Below, one piece after another: positions 55,345 to 64,000 of a DNA stretch of 64,000 bases. Within the stretch, counting starts at the first letter, position 1. Each line of letters starts with the position of its first letter. A model generated the notes under the pieces. It made no database searches. It saw only the letters and a program-made list of their open reading frames with translations, and was not told the origin of the DNA. The stretch comes from Erwinia sp. E_sp_B01_1 (GTDB lineage: Bacteria; Pseudomonadota; Gammaproteobacteria; Enterobacterales; Enterobacteriaceae). The position numbers and the translations under genes were made by a program. The stretch lies in NCBI RefSeq assembly GCF_036865545.1, contig NZ_CP142208.1, positions 4,340,001 to 4,404,000 of the forward strand, read 5' to 3'.

Positions 55345-57580
55345 AGGAGAGATTTACAGAGTAATTACGTTCGTCGCCATAGACGGCATAATCGCTCAGC
55401 CAGGAGTAATAAGTACGATCAAACACATTGTTGACGTTGGCCTGTACCGCGAGCTGTTTAGTGAGCTGGTAACGGGCAAACAGATCCACCAGCGGATAGC
55501 TGCCCTGATACACTTTTACCGATTCCCCGTCTGGCGCGGTGGCCGTCTGGTAAGTGCGGTTCTGCCAGTTTGCGCCGCCGCCAATGGTGAGGTCTGGCAA
55601 CATCGGTAACTGGTAGCGGCTGAACAGCTTCAGCTGCGTCTGCGGCATATTGCTGCTTATCCGGGCACCGCTTCCGTCTGTGGCAACATAGCGCGTTGCG
55701 CCAAACGTCAGTTGCAGGTTATCGGTTACCGCACCGTTCAGTTCAAACTCAGCCCCTTTGCTGACCGTTCCTTTTGCGGCGTAATAAGCCTGCTCGCTGC
55801 CGACGGTATTATCGCCATCGTACTGGGCAACATTATCCTGTTCGATACGGAAAACGGCGAAGGTGGCAGTGAGACGCCCATTCATCCAGTCGGATTTCAG
55901 CCCGGTTTCGTAGTTTTTTCCGGTAACCGGCGAGAGATAGGCCCCGCTTCGATCGCGGTCGGTCTGCGGCTGGAAGATGGAGGTGTAGCTGGCATAGGCC
56001 GACCAGTTATCGTTGAGGTCGTAAATCAGGCCAGCATAAGGCGTGAGGTTATTCTTGTGCACATTGCCGCTGGTGCCAACCGTGCTCCACTGGGTGTAAC
56101 GGGTACCGATAATCAGCGACAGCGGGTCAGCCAGAGAGAAGCGTCCGGCCAGATAACCCGACTTCTGCCGGACGGTATCGTCCAGATTCTGATACCACCC
56201 CTGCCATTCCGGTTCGGCAACGTTGCCGCTCCAGCTGTTACTGAAACTGCCCATCTGTTCCGTATCGATCGGGCCGTCATTACTTTCCGTGGAGTTACGC
56301 TGACGGCTGTAGCTCATGCCGGCGACCAGTTCGTGCTGGCGGCCAAACAGCGAGAACGGACCCGTGGCGTAAGCGTCAACGGATTCCAGCTTGCGCGTCC
56401 CGCGATCCTGACTGCCAAATCCGCTCGTGCCCTCACCCGTAACGGCATCCGGGAAACCTTCGATATAGAGCAACTTATCGTTGAACGTCTGTTCGCCGTG
56501 GGTGCCATTCAGCCGGACACTCCAGCCGTTATCAAAATCGTGCCTGAGGTTGGCAAACACCTTGCGGGAATTGATGTTGTAGTGCGTCCAGTCCGTTGAA
56601 GTGCTGGTGTTGCGATTGTAATGGGTACGGACGCCGTTGCTGTACCAGGTTGGCAGACCGCCCCAGGTAGGATTGCCGGTGTTGGATTCCTGATAGTCAT
56701 AGCCCAGCGACAGCGTGGTGTTTTCAGTAACATCCGCATCCACCACGCCATAGAGGAATTTTTTGGTTTTATGGTAACGGTCAAGCTGGCTGTCCTGATC
56801 CTGATAACCTGCAACAACCCGCCCACGCACGGTACCGGCCTCATTCAGCGGGCCGGAGACGTCCGCCACATAGCGCTGTTTGTTCCAGCTACCGTAACTG
56901 GCGCTGAGATTGCCGGTAAAATCACGGCTGTCGGCGTGCTTACGCACCATGTTCACCGAGGCTGAAGGGCTACCGGCCCCCGTCATCAGCCCGGTTGCGC
57001 CACGAACCACTTCGATACGGTCGTAAATAGCCGTGTCCTCAGCCGCATCGCCAAAATTCCAGGTATCGGTGACTGAAGAGGGAATGTCATCGTAGGTGTA
57101 GCTGCTGATTTCAAAACCACGGGAGAAGTAAGAGGCGCGTTCACTGTCGATGATTTCTGCCGAAACGCCGGTGGTGTTCGTCAGCACATCCCCCACCGAC
57201 TGAAGATTTTGATCCTTCATCCGCTGGCTGGTGATAACGCTGAGCGACTGGGGAACATCGCGCGGGGTCAACAGCATTTTGGTGCCTGCCGTAGTGGTTT
57301 TCACGCTGTAGTCGTGTTGCTCACTGGCGGAGTCATCCACCGTGGCCCCCACCACCATGTCCTGCTGCTCGCCGGGCAAGGCAGATGAAACCGCAACGGC
57401 GTTCGCGTCGGATGTCGCTGCCGTTAACGTTGTATTCGCCTTGTCAGCCTGCGCCAGAGCGGGCTGCATCAGCACCAGCATGGCCAGTGCCGACAATGAA
57501 AAATTTACGCTGTTTTTACTGTTCGACGCGCGCAAAGCCGCCTCGTTTCCCCTGCCAATAAAAGACATATCAGATCCCAT
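55334..57580 (-). CDS. fhuE: TonB-dependent siderophore receptor, FhuE type
   Basis: A 748-residue outer-membrane receptor. A signal peptide ends near ALAQA (about residue 45). A TonB-box-like segment (DMVVGA) and plug domain follow (TPRDVPQSLSVITSQRMKDQ and RIEVVRGATGLMTGAGSPSA), then a 22-strand barrel ending NYSVNLSYAF. It resembles E. coli FhuE throughout (SASYGSWNKQRYVADV, NPTWGGLPTWYSNG, SYTSIFQPQTDRD), so coprogen, rhodotorulic acid or ferrioxamine-like hydroxamates are the likely ligands. It is first in the operon; a Fur-like box lies 100 bases upstream. ATG 57568 is an alternative start. Confidence 0.92.
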   Translation of the reverse strand: MGSDMSFIGRGNEAALRASNSKNSVNFSLSALAMLVLMQPALAQADKANTTLTAATSDANAVAVSSALPGEQQDMVVGATVDDSASEQHDYSVKTTTAGTKMLLTPRDVPQSLSVITSQRMKDQNLQSVGDVLTNTTGVSAEIIDSERASYFSRGFEISSYTYDDIPSSVTDTWNFGDAAEDTAIYDRIEVVRGATGLMTGAGSPSASVNMVRKHADSRDFTGNLSASYGSWNKQRYVADVSGPLNEAGTVRGRVVAGYQDQDSQLDRYHKTKKFLYGVVDADVTENTTLSLGYDYQESNTGNPTWGGLPTWYSNGVRTHYNRNTSTSTDWTHYNINSRKVFANLRHDFDNGWSVRLNGTHGEQTFNDKLLYIEGFPDAVTGEGTSGFGSQDRGTRKLESVDAYATGPFSLFGRQHELVAGMSYSRQRNSTESNDGPIDTEQMGSFSNSWSGNVAEPEWQGWYQNLDDTVRQKSGYLAGRFSLADPLSLIIGTRYTQWSTVGTSGNVHKNNLTPYAGLIYDLNDNWSAYASYTSIFQPQTDRDRSGAYLSPVTGKNYETGLKSDWMNGRLTATFAVFRIEQDNVAQYDGDNTVGSEQAYYAAKGTVSKGAEFELNGAVTDNLQLTFGATRYVATDGSGARISSNMPQTQLKLFSRYQLPMLPDLTIGGGANWQNRTYQTATAPDGESVKVYQGSYPLVDLFARYQLTKQLAVQANVNNVFDRTYYSWLSDYAVYGDERNYSVNLSYAF

Positions 57581-57679
57581 CGAAAATTTACCGGAAGCAA
57601 CAGCGTTTTATTTTTTTCTTCGCTGTCCACCACACGCCTGGCTGCCGTTGTCCTGCAACTCGCGCATCTTGTTGAGAAT

Positions 57680-57698
57680 GTGAATACTAATCATTTAC
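57680..57698. promoter_or_regulatory. Fur-like box upstream of fhuE
   Basis: GTGAATACTAATCATTTAC matches 12 of 19 positions of GATAATGATAATCATTATC and lies 100 bases before the receptor start. Iron repression is the expected control for this operon. Confidence 0.55.
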
Positions 57699-57958
57699 GT
57701 TCAGTCAGTCGCGCAGGAGTTCACAGCTAATAAGTAACAAAATATTAATTAATATATATCAATTGTTTATAATGAAAACGGTTATGAATGATACCGGTGG
57801 GAAAGTGAAGATAAGGGCGCGACAGAGTGCAGCCAGGTAAATCTGTTGAAACCAGCGCTGATGATGGATGCGGGAAGCAATGAAAGCGGCAGGCAAGATA
57901 TGCAGTAATCGTCTGTGATGAAGTGCAGCGTAACAGCAGCACCCGGGTTGTCCTTAGC

Positions 57959-57985
57959 CAAAAAAAACCCCGCATCAGCGGGGCC
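57959..57985 (-). terminator. Intrinsic terminator of ssb
   Basis: On the minus strand, GGCCCCGC-TGAT-GCGGGG followed by eight T residues, about 35 bases after the ssb stop. A classical Rho-independent terminator. Confidence 0.85.
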
Positions 57986-58018
57986 TTACAGGGATACTCA
58001 ACGCAATTTTGAATCGAA

Positions 58019-58570
58019 TCAGAAAGGAATATCGTCGTCGAAATCCATTGGCGGTTCATTGTTAGCCGGAGCGTTGTTCTGCTGTGGCTGCTGTGGACGC
58101 GATTGCTGACCACCGCTGAACTGGTTGCCGCCCTGTGCGCCGCCCTGAGGCTGCTGAGGCTGGCCCCAGCCGTTGTTGCTGCCCTGGCCGCCACCGGCTG
58201 ATGCGCCGCCGCCAGCGCCCTGACGGCCGCCCAACATCTGCATGGTGCCGCCAACGTTAACAACCACTTCAGTGGTGTATTTTTCAACGCCGGCCTGGTC
58301 AGTCCATTTACGGGTTTGCAGTGCGCCTTCAATATAGACCTGAGAACCCTTTTTCAGGTATTCGCCCGCGACTTCCGCCAGTTTGCCAAACAGCACTACA
58401 CGGTGCCATTCAGTTTTCTCTTTGGTTTCGCCGGTCTGCTTGTCACGCCAGCTTTCAGACGTGGCCAGGGTAATGTTGGCAACAGCGCCGCCATTTGGCA
58501 TATAGCGAACTTCCGGGTCTTGACCCAGGTTGCCCACCAGGATCACTTTGTTTACGCCTCTGCTGGCCAT
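58019..58570 (-). CDS. ssb: Single-stranded DNA-binding protein
   Basis: A 183-residue SSB. The OB-fold domain spans about residues 1-112 ([56 protein letters not shown]). A Gly/Gln-rich linker follows, and the acidic tip MDFDDDIPF binds partner proteins. It acts as a tetramer in replication, repair and recombination. It is divergent from uvrA as in E. coli; the shared spacer contains the SOS box. A long alternative frame (57745-58332) on the same strand is a shadow. Confidence 0.97.
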   Translation of the reverse strand: MASRGVNKVILVGNLGQDPEVRYMPNGGAVANITLATSESWRDKQTGETKEKTEWHRVVLFGKLAEVAGEYLKKGSQVYIEGALQTRKWTDQAGVEKYTTEVVVNVGGTMQMLGGRQGAGGGASAGGGQGSNNGWGQPQQPQGGAQGGNQFSGGQQSRPQQPQQNNAPANNEPPMDFDDDIPF

Positions 58571-58775
58571 GATTCGTCTCTCCGATAATTGTTCTGCTTT
58601 AAGTCTAAGCCGGAAATTCTAACATGCCACTCCCTTAGATCCTACTTTCAGATCGGGATCGCAAAGGGTTTCTCAGGCTTGCCCCGTTGCAGGTTGCGGC
58701 CTGAGAAGGATCGAAGAATTTTATCGCCCGACACCAGGCGGGATCGGGATCCTCTCCTGCCTTGCTGGCAAAGCA

Positions 58776-58791
58776 CTGTATATCCATTCAG
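58776..58791. promoter_or_regulatory. LexA (SOS) box of uvrA
   Basis: CTGTATATCCATTCAG differs by one base from the E. coli uvrA SOS box CTGTATATTCATTCAG and lies 84 bases before the uvrA start. It places uvrA, and possibly ssb, under LexA. Confidence 0.85.
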
Positions 58792-58874
58792 GTTTTTTTG
58801 TGCCATAATTACAGGCTTCATTCTGGTCATGCCGGACAGGCATGGTGAGGTCTGTGTTAATCCGGGAAGTGTGA

Positions 58875-61706
58875 ATGGATAAGATCGAAGTACGGGGTGC
58901 ACGCACCCATAATTTGAAAAATATCAACCTGATCATCCCTCGCGACAAACTGATCGTTGTCACAGGCCTGTCAGGCTCCGGTAAGTCTTCGCTGGCGTTT
59001 GATACGCTGTATGCTGAGGGCCAGCGCCGCTATGTTGAATCTCTCTCTGCCTATGCGCGCCAGTTTCTCTCCCTGATGGAGAAGCCGGATGTCGATCATA
59101 TTGAGGGGCTGTCGCCAGCCATTTCGATCGAGCAGAAGTCGACGTCGCACAATCCACGTTCAACCGTGGGAACCATCACTGAAATTCACGACTACCTGCG
59201 CCTGCTTTTCGCCCGCGTGGGAGAGCCTCGCTGCCCGGATCACGACGTTCCGCTGGCCGCACAAACGGTGAGCCAGATGGTAGATAACGTTCTGGCGCAG
59301 CCCGAAGGCCGCCGGCTGATGCTGCTGGCACCGATTGTGAAAGAGCGCAAAGGCGAGCACACCAAAACGCTGGAAAACCTGGCTTCACAGGGATACATCC
59401 GCGCCCGTATCGACGGGGAAGTGTGCGATCTGTCGGATCCGCCCAAGCTGGAACTGCAAAAGAAACACACCATCGAAGTGGTGGTGGATCGTTTCAAAGT
59501 CCGTGAGGATCTGCAGCAAAGACTGGCCGAATCGTTTGAAACCGCACTGGAGCTCTCCGGCGGTACGGCTGTGGTAGCGGATATGGATGACGAAGCAGCA
59601 GAAGAACTGGTGTTCTCTGCCAACTTCGCCTGTCCGGTTTGTGGCTACAGCATGAGCGAGCTGGAACCGCGCCTGTTCTCGTTCAATAATCCGGCCGGTG
59701 CCTGCCCAACCTGTGACGGCCTGGGCGTGCAGCAATATTTCGATCCCGATCGTGTGTTGCAAAACCCTGAACTTTCGCTGGCTGGCGGCGCAATTCGCGG
59801 CTGGGATCGACGCAATTTCTATTACTTCCAGATGCTGCGTTCGCTGGCCTCGCACCTGAATTTTGATATCGAAGCGCCTTTTGACTCGCTGGACGAAAAA
59901 GCCCGTCAGATCATCCTGTTCGGCTCCGGCAAAGAGAATATCGAATTCAAATACATCAACGATCGCGGTGATACGTCGGTTCGTCGCCACCCGTTTGAGG
60001 GCGTGCTGCACAACATGGAGCGCCGCTATAAAGAGACCGAATCTTCCGCCGTGCGTGAAGATCTGGCGAAATTTATCAGCAACCGCTCCTGCACCAGCTG
60101 TCATGGCACGCGCCTTAAGCGTGAAGCCCGTCATGTGTTTGTGGAAAACACCACGCTGCCCACTATCTCAGATATGAGCATTGGCCACGCGCTGGAGTTC
60201 TTCCAGAACATGAAGCTGAGCGGACAGCGCGCGCAGATTGCTGAAAAAGTGCTGAAAGAGATTGGCGACCGCCTGAAGTTCCTGGTGAACGTTGGCCTGA
60301 ACTATCTCTCAATGTCCCGCTCTGCGGATACGCTCTCCGGCGGTGAGGCCCAGCGTATCCGTCTGGCCAGCCAGATCGGTGCCGGCTTAGTGGGCGTGAT
60401 GTATGTGCTTGATGAACCTTCAATTGGTCTGCATCAGCGTGACAACGAACGCCTGCTGGAAACGCTGATTCATCTGCGTAACCTGGGCAATACGGTAATA
60501 GTGGTTGAGCACGATGAAGATGCGATCCGCGCCGCCGATCATGTGATTGATATCGGCCCAGGTGCTGGCGTCCACGGCGGCCAGGTGGTGGCCGAAGGTA
60601 CCGTTGATGACATCATGGCAGTGGAAGAGTCGCTGACGGGCCAGTACCTTAGCGGCAAGCGTGGCATCGCTATTCCAAAGGAACGGGTTAAAGCCGACCC
60701 CACTAAAGTGCTGAAGCTTACCGGGGCGAAAGGCAATAACCTGAAAGATGTGACGCTGAACCTGCCTGTGGGCCTGTTCAGTTGCATCACCGGGGTATCA
60801 GGATCGGGTAAATCCACGCTGATCAACGATACGCTGTTCCCGATTGCCCAGCGCCAGCTTAACGGCGCCACTATCGCGGAAGCGGCACCCTATCGTGAAA
60901 TCACCGGGATGGAGAATTTCGATAAGGTTATCGATATCGACCAGAGCCCGATTGGCCGTACGCCTCGTTCAAACCCGGCAACCTATACCGGCATCTTTAC
61001 GCCGGTTCGTGAACTGTTTTCCGGCGTGCCGGAATCCCGTACCCGTGGTTATACGCCAGGCCGCTTCAGCTTTAACGTGCGCGGCGGGCGATGTGAAGCC
61101 TGCCAGGGCGACGGTGTGATCAAGGTGGAGATGCACTTCCTGCCGGACATCTACGTGCCTTGCGATCAGTGTAAGGGCAAGCGCTATAACCGTGAAACGC
61201 TGGAGATTAAGTACAAAGGCAAGAGCATTCACGAAGTGCTGGAAATGACGATTGAAGAGGCTCGCGAGTTCTTCGATGCCGTACCGGCGCTGGCCCGTAA
61301 GCTGCAAACGCTGATGGACGTGGGGCTTTCCTACATCCGTCTGGGGCAATCTGCGACCACGCTCTCCGGCGGAGAAGCACAGCGCGTTAAGCTGGCGCGT
61401 GAGCTTTCCAAACGTGGCACCGGTCAGACGCTCTATATTCTGGATGAGCCGACCACCGGTCTGCACTTTGCGGATATTCAGCAGTTGCTGGAAGTGCTGC
61501 ACAAGCTGCGCGACCAGGGCAATACCATCGTGGTGATTGAGCACAACCTTGATGTGATCAAAACCGCTGACTGGATTGTGGATCTGGGGCCGGAAGGCGG
61601 CAGTGGCGGCGGCGAAATCCTGGTGTCAGGCACGCCAGAAACGGTGGCGCTTTGTGAAGAGTCCCATACTGCGCGCTTCCTTAAGCCGCTGTTGAATCTG
61701 GCGTAA
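58875..61706 (+). CDS. uvrA: Excinuclease ABC subunit A
   Basis: A 943-residue UvrA (E. coli 940), the damage-recognition ATPase of nucleotide excision repair. Both ABC modules are complete. Walker A motifs are [12 protein letters not shown] (about 31) and [11 protein letters not shown] (about 640); signature motifs are [16 protein letters not shown] and [16 protein letters not shown]. Zinc-finger cysteines lie at CPVCGYSM...CPTC and [19 protein letters not shown]...CDQC. The insertion and UvrB-binding domains are present. ATG 58875 follows GGGAAG, with the SOS box upstream. Confidence 0.98.
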   Translation: MDKIEVRGARTHNLKNINLIIPRDKLIVVTGLSGSGKSSLAFDTLYAEGQRRYVESLSAYARQFLSLMEKPDVDHIEGLSPAISIEQKSTSHNPRSTVGTITEIHDYLRLLFARVGEPRCPDHDVPLAAQTVSQMVDNVLAQPEGRRLMLLAPIVKERKGEHTKTLENLASQGYIRARIDGEVCDLSDPPKLELQKKHTIEVVVDRFKVREDLQQRLAESFETALELSGGTAVVADMDDEAAEELVFSANFACPVCGYSMSELEPRLFSFNNPAGACPTCDGLGVQQYFDPDRVLQNPELSLAGGAIRGWDRRNFYYFQMLRSLASHLNFDIEAPFDSLDEKARQIILFGSGKENIEFKYINDRGDTSVRRHPFEGVLHNMERRYKETESSAVREDLAKFISNRSCTSCHGTRLKREARHVFVENTTLPTISDMSIGHALEFFQNMKLSGQRAQIAEKVLKEIGDRLKFLVNVGLNYLSMSRSADTLSGGEAQRIRLASQIGAGLVGVMYVLDEPSIGLHQRDNERLLETLIHLRNLGNTVIVVEHDEDAIRAADHVIDIGPGAGVHGGQVVAEGTVDDIMAVEESLTGQYLSGKRGIAIPKERVKADPTKVLKLTGAKGNNLKDVTLNLPVGLFSCITGVSGSGKSTLINDTLFPIAQRQLNGATIAEAAPYREITGMENFDKVIDIDQSPIGRTPRSNPATYTGIFTPVRELFSGVPESRTRGYTPGRFSFNVRGGRCEACQGDGVIKVEMHFLPDIYVPCDQCKGKRYNRETLEIKYKGKSIHEVLEMTIEEAREFFDAVPALARKLQTLMDVGLSYIRLGQSATTLSGGEAQRVKLARELSKRGTGQTLYILDEPTTGLHFADIQQLLEVLHKLRDQGNTIVVIEHNLDVIKTADWIVDLGPEGGSGGGEILVSGTPETVALCEESHTARFLKPLLNLA

Positions 61707-61717
61707 AGGCCAGCCCT

Positions 61718-61757
61718 GAGTTTCCGACGGTAATCCCGCCGGAAACTCTTCTCTTTT
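61718..61757 (+). terminator. Terminator of uvrA
   Basis: GAGTTTCCG and CGGAAACTC form a perfect 9-bp stem, followed by TTCTCTTTT, starting 12 bases after the uvrA stop. Confidence 0.75.
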
Positions 61758-61963
61758 CAATAATTCAGCATCCATTCTCCCTGTTTTTTGTCGTTTCAGC
61801 GTCATTCCTGCAGGATCAGGCAAGATATTAGCAGGTTCCGGCATACCCTCTTCGCGCTACGCTAACTATCCTTAGTGTTCTCTGATGCAAGTCAGACAGA
61901 GCTTTTCACGCCAGAAATTTCCCAAAGCGTTACGTTCAACCCCTTTCACTGACTGGAGACACC

Positions 61964-63016
61964 ATGAATATTACGCATGCTTATGCAGCACAGGACGCAA
62001 AATCAAAGCTGGCCCCGTTTGAGTTTCAGCCACGCGAATTGCGTGACCACGATGTGCAGATTGAAGTGATGTACTGTGGCGTCTGCCACTCCGACCTGCA
62101 TCAGGCCCGTAACGAGTGGAAAAACACCCTTTTTCCTGTCGTCCCTGGTCATGAGATTGTTGGCCGCGTTACCGCCGTCGGTGGCCATACCCACAAATAC
62201 AAAGTTGGCGATTTAGTCGGCGTAGGTTGTATGGTGGATTCCTGTCGTGAGTGCGACAGCTGTAAAGAAGATCTTGAGCAATACTGCGAGAATGGCTTTA
62301 CCGGCACTTATAACGGCGAAGACCGGGTCAGCGGTGATATCACCTTCGGCGGCTACTCCACTCAGGTGGTGGTGAACGAAGACTTCGTGCTGCGCGTGCC
62401 TGAAAACCTGGATCCGGCGGGTGCCGCTCCACTGCTTTGCGCAGGCATCACCACTTATTCCCCTCTGCACCACTGGGGCGTGGGCCCGGGCAAAAAAGTC
62501 GGTATCGTAGGCCTTGGCGGCCTGGGCCACATGGGCGTTAAAATCGCGCATGCGATGGGCGCGCACGTCGTTCTGTTCACCACTTCCCCGTCAAAAATTG
62601 AAGACGGTAAGCGCCTGGGCGCAGATGAAGTGGTGATCTCTAAGGATGCTGAACAGATGGCGGCCCATGCAAACAGCTTCGACTTTATTCTGAATACCGT
62701 CGCCGCTCAGCATGACCTGAATCCGTTCATCACCCTGCTGCGTCGCGATGGCAACATGACGCTGGTCGGCGCACCAGAACATGACCATCCGTCACCGCAG
62801 GTCTTTAACCTGATCTTTAAACGTCGCAGCATTGCGGGCTCCCTGATTGGCGGCATCAAAGAGACGCAGGAGATGCTGGATTTCTGTGGCAAGCACGGGA
62901 TTACCTCAGATATTGAGATGATCAAGATGGAAGAGATCAACGAAGCTTACGAACGTATGCTGAAAAGCGATGTGAAATACCGCTTTGTGATCGATATCGA
63001 TACGCTGCGCGGTTAA
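61964..63016 (+). CDS. Zinc-dependent NAD(P) alcohol dehydrogenase, YahK/CAD type
   Basis: A 350-residue medium-chain dehydrogenase. Catalytic zinc ligands are in CGVCHSDLH and GHEIVG, plus a later Cys; the structural zinc is held by CRECDSCKEDLEQYC. The Rossmann motif is GLGGLGHMG (about 185-193). It resembles E. coli YahK and plant cinnamyl alcohol dehydrogenases, which reduce aldehydes with NADPH. TTTTSPS after the Rossmann fold (as FTTSPSK) favours NADPH over NADH. GGAGAC precedes the ATG. It is an insertion relative to E. coli, where yjbR lies next to uvrA. Confidence 0.88.
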   Translation: MNITHAYAAQDAKSKLAPFEFQPRELRDHDVQIEVMYCGVCHSDLHQARNEWKNTLFPVVPGHEIVGRVTAVGGHTHKYKVGDLVGVGCMVDSCRECDSCKEDLEQYCENGFTGTYNGEDRVSGDITFGGYSTQVVVNEDFVLRVPENLDPAGAAPLLCAGITTYSPLHHWGVGPGKKVGIVGLGGLGHMGVKIAHAMGAHVVLFTTSPSKIEDGKRLGADEVVISKDAEQMAAHANSFDFILNTVAAQHDLNPFITLLRRDGNMTLVGAPEHDHPSPQVFNLIFKRRSIAGSLIGGIKETQEMLDFCGKHGITSDIEMIKMEEINEAYERMLKSDVKYRFVIDIDTLRG

Positions 63017-63024
63017 GTCAGAAC

Positions 63025-63044
63025 GGGGCGAAGGAATTCGCCCC
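63025..63044. terminator. Hairpin between the dehydrogenase and yjbR
   Basis: GGGGCGAA-GGAA-TTCGCCCC followed by TTC, 8 bases after the dehydrogenase stop and between convergent genes. Confidence 0.6.
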
Positions 63045-63086
63045 TTCAGCGACTGGCCGGGCCAGACCCAGCCAGACCCGCTTCGG

Positions 63087-63419
63087 CTAATGCGCGCCGC
63101 GCGTATCCAGCGCTTTCTGCAATGACGCATCCACCAGATAGTAAATCTGCGAATCTTTCAGCGATCCATCCAGCAAAACGGTACTCCAGTGAGACTTATT
63201 CAGATGCTCACTGGGATGCACATCCTCATGCTTTTCCCGTAATAAATCCGCCAGCGCTGGGGTGGCTTTTAACGCCACGGCCGGACGGCCATCCACTTCA
63301 TGCACCAGGGCAAACAGCACGTCATCCACTTTGATTTGTGTCGCTTTCCAGTCGCTGTGAACGCTTTGCTCCGCGCCAGGCTTATCCATGCAATAAGATA
63401 AAAGGTCCGATACGTTCAT
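63087..63419 (-). CDS. yjbR: MmcQ/YjbR-family protein
   Basis: A 110-residue protein of the MmcQ/YjbR family with a CyaY-like alpha/beta fold. Shared with E. coli YjbR are LLSYCMDKPGAEQSVHSDWK, ATQIKVDDVLFALV, LNKSHWSTVLLDGSL and DSQIYYLVDAS. A DNA-binding role has been suggested, not proven. ATG 63419 has AAGGGG upstream; the longer frame to 63500 overlaps yjbQ and is not used. It is 2 bases downstream of the yjbQ stop, forming the conserved yjbQ-yjbR unit. Confidence 0.93.
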   Translation of the reverse strand: MNVSDLLSYCMDKPGAEQSVHSDWKATQIKVDDVLFALVHEVDGRPAVALKATPALADLLREKHEDVHPSEHLNKSHWSTVLLDGSLKDSQIYYLVDASLQKALDTRGAH

Positions 63420-63421
63420 TA

Positions 63422-63838
63422 TTATTCCCCTTGTAGCGTGACAACAATGCGTCGTGCACCACCGTGAATGCGGTGTTCTCCCAGCCAGATGCCCTGCCAT
63501 GTTCCGAGCACCAGACGCCCACGGCTGACCGGTATAGCCAGTGAAACGCCCAGAGAGGAGGATTTGATGTGCGCGGGCATATCGTCCGCCCCTTCGTAAT
63601 CATGCTCATAAGGCGCGTTCTCTGGCACGGCACGCAGGAAGTGTTGTTCCATGTCGCTTCTGACTGTGGGGTCGCAGTTTTCATTCAGGGTAAGTGAAGC
63701 CGAGGTGTGTTGCAGCAGCAGATGAAGCATGCCAACCTGCACGTCGCTTAAGCGCCGCAGTTCTTCGGTAATTTCGTCGGTAATCAGATGGAAACCCCGG
63801 GATTTAGGGCTAAGCGTAATAGTCTGCTGGTACCACAT
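63422..63838 (-). CDS. yjbQ: YjbQ (UPF0047) protein
   Basis: A 138-residue UPF0047 protein, equal in length to E. coli YjbQ. Conserved features are [39 protein letters not shown], the [19 protein letters not shown] histidine/aspartate block and [12 protein letters not shown]. The family has weak thiamine-phosphate synthase-like activity; its biological role is unsettled. It is first in the yjbQ-yjbR operon. The next gene in E. coli, aphA, would lie beyond the window end. Confidence 0.95.
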   Translation of the reverse strand: MWYQQTITLSPKSRGFHLITDEITEELRRLSDVQVGMLHLLLQHTSASLTLNENCDPTVRSDMEQHFLRAVPENAPYEHDYEGADDMPAHIKSSSLGVSLAIPVSRGRLVLGTWQGIWLGEHRIHGGARRIVVTLQGE

Positions 63839-63962
63839 CGTAGTGCTCCTTAACCAAATACATCCTGTTAAGTGTGCAGCAAGAGTCAGAAAGGTAAACC
63901 CGCGTTAACTGTTTTTTTTAATCTTCCTGGAAATAATGGGTGGTCTGTCTGCGCTCAATAGC

Positions 63963-63990
63963 AGTGCGGCCCCCTTAGGAGCCGCACTTT
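63963..63990. terminator. Hairpin at the window end
   Basis: AGTGCGGC and GCCGCACT form a perfect 8-bp stem followed by TTAA. It probably terminates a plus-strand gene or RNA, or a gene beyond the window. Confidence 0.5.
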
Positions 63991-64000
63991 AAGGCGTATT

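Noticed and set aside
57745..58332. 195-codon frame overlapping ssb on the same strand
   Set aside because: Overlaps ssb in another frame and crosses the ssb terminator; composition is low-complexity.

Overview
The window looks like chromosomal DNA from an Erwiniaceae enterobacterium (Erwinia/Pantoea type). The basis is mid-50s GC in most genes, protein sequences very close to E. coli K-12 families, and a scaffold in the E. coli order yjbQ-yjbR-uvrA-ssb / yjcB-diguanylate cyclase-soxS-soxR-ghxP-yjcE / actP-yjcH-acs / gltP. Between those anchors sit genes typical of plant-associated enterics: a three-subunit membrane gluconate-type dehydrogenase, a fused dihydroxyacetone kinase and a FhuE-type siderophore receptor. 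No rRNA or tRNA gene was seen. The genus is an inference.

Layout. 0-9.4 kb: HxlR regulator, Nudix hydrolase, Gfo/Idh/MocA oxidoreductase, orphan periplasmic binding protein, trehalase treF (apparently starting on a non-standard codon), YnfM exporter, LysE exporter with its LysR regulator, and a YrdC-like protein. 9.5-12.9 kb: GNAT acetyltransferase, PRISE-type SDR divergent from a LysR regulator, and a chromosomal hok/sok type I toxin-antitoxin locus. 12.9-18.6 kb: gluconate-dehydrogenase-like operon under a GntR/IdnR-type palindrome, divergent from an MFS transporter. 18.6-28.8 kb: a large PAS-GGDEF-EAL protein, sbmA, dhaKL, a candidate sRNA terminator, aer with a sigma-28 promoter, and gltP. 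29.3-33.5 kb: acs-yjcH-actP for acetate uptake and activation. 33.5-37.6 kb: yfaZ, an lrgAB/cidAB-like pair with a divergent LysR regulator, a Tlde1-like (DUF2778) putative antibacterial toxin overlapping a small membrane protein that is probably its immunity partner, then a 39-bp tandem repeat array interrupted by a structured hairpin element. 37.6-45.5 kb: yjcE, ghxP (PurR sites), GST, soxR/soxS with a perfect SoxR box, a DgcN-like cyclase, and yjcB with a perfect CRP palindrome. 45.5-57.6 kb: accessory block between yjcB and ssb, holding a TupA-like ATP-grasp protein plus a Wzx-like flippase, an IS3 remnant, an EamA permease, a VirK-like protein, a DUF3828 protein and a fhuE-fhuD-fhuB-like operon without fhuC. 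57.9-64 kb: ssb/uvrA with an SOS box, a zinc alcohol dehydrogenase, yjbR and yjbQ.

The most unusual features are: (i) a hairpin element present twice, at 3.2 kb and 37.4 kb, whose stems differ in sequence but stay complementary, with one copy cleanly interrupting a tandem repeat beside the Tlde1 pair; (ii) the toxin/immunity pair itself, with no type VI secretion genes nearby; (iii) the apparent AUC start of treF; (iv) the intact hok/sok locus.
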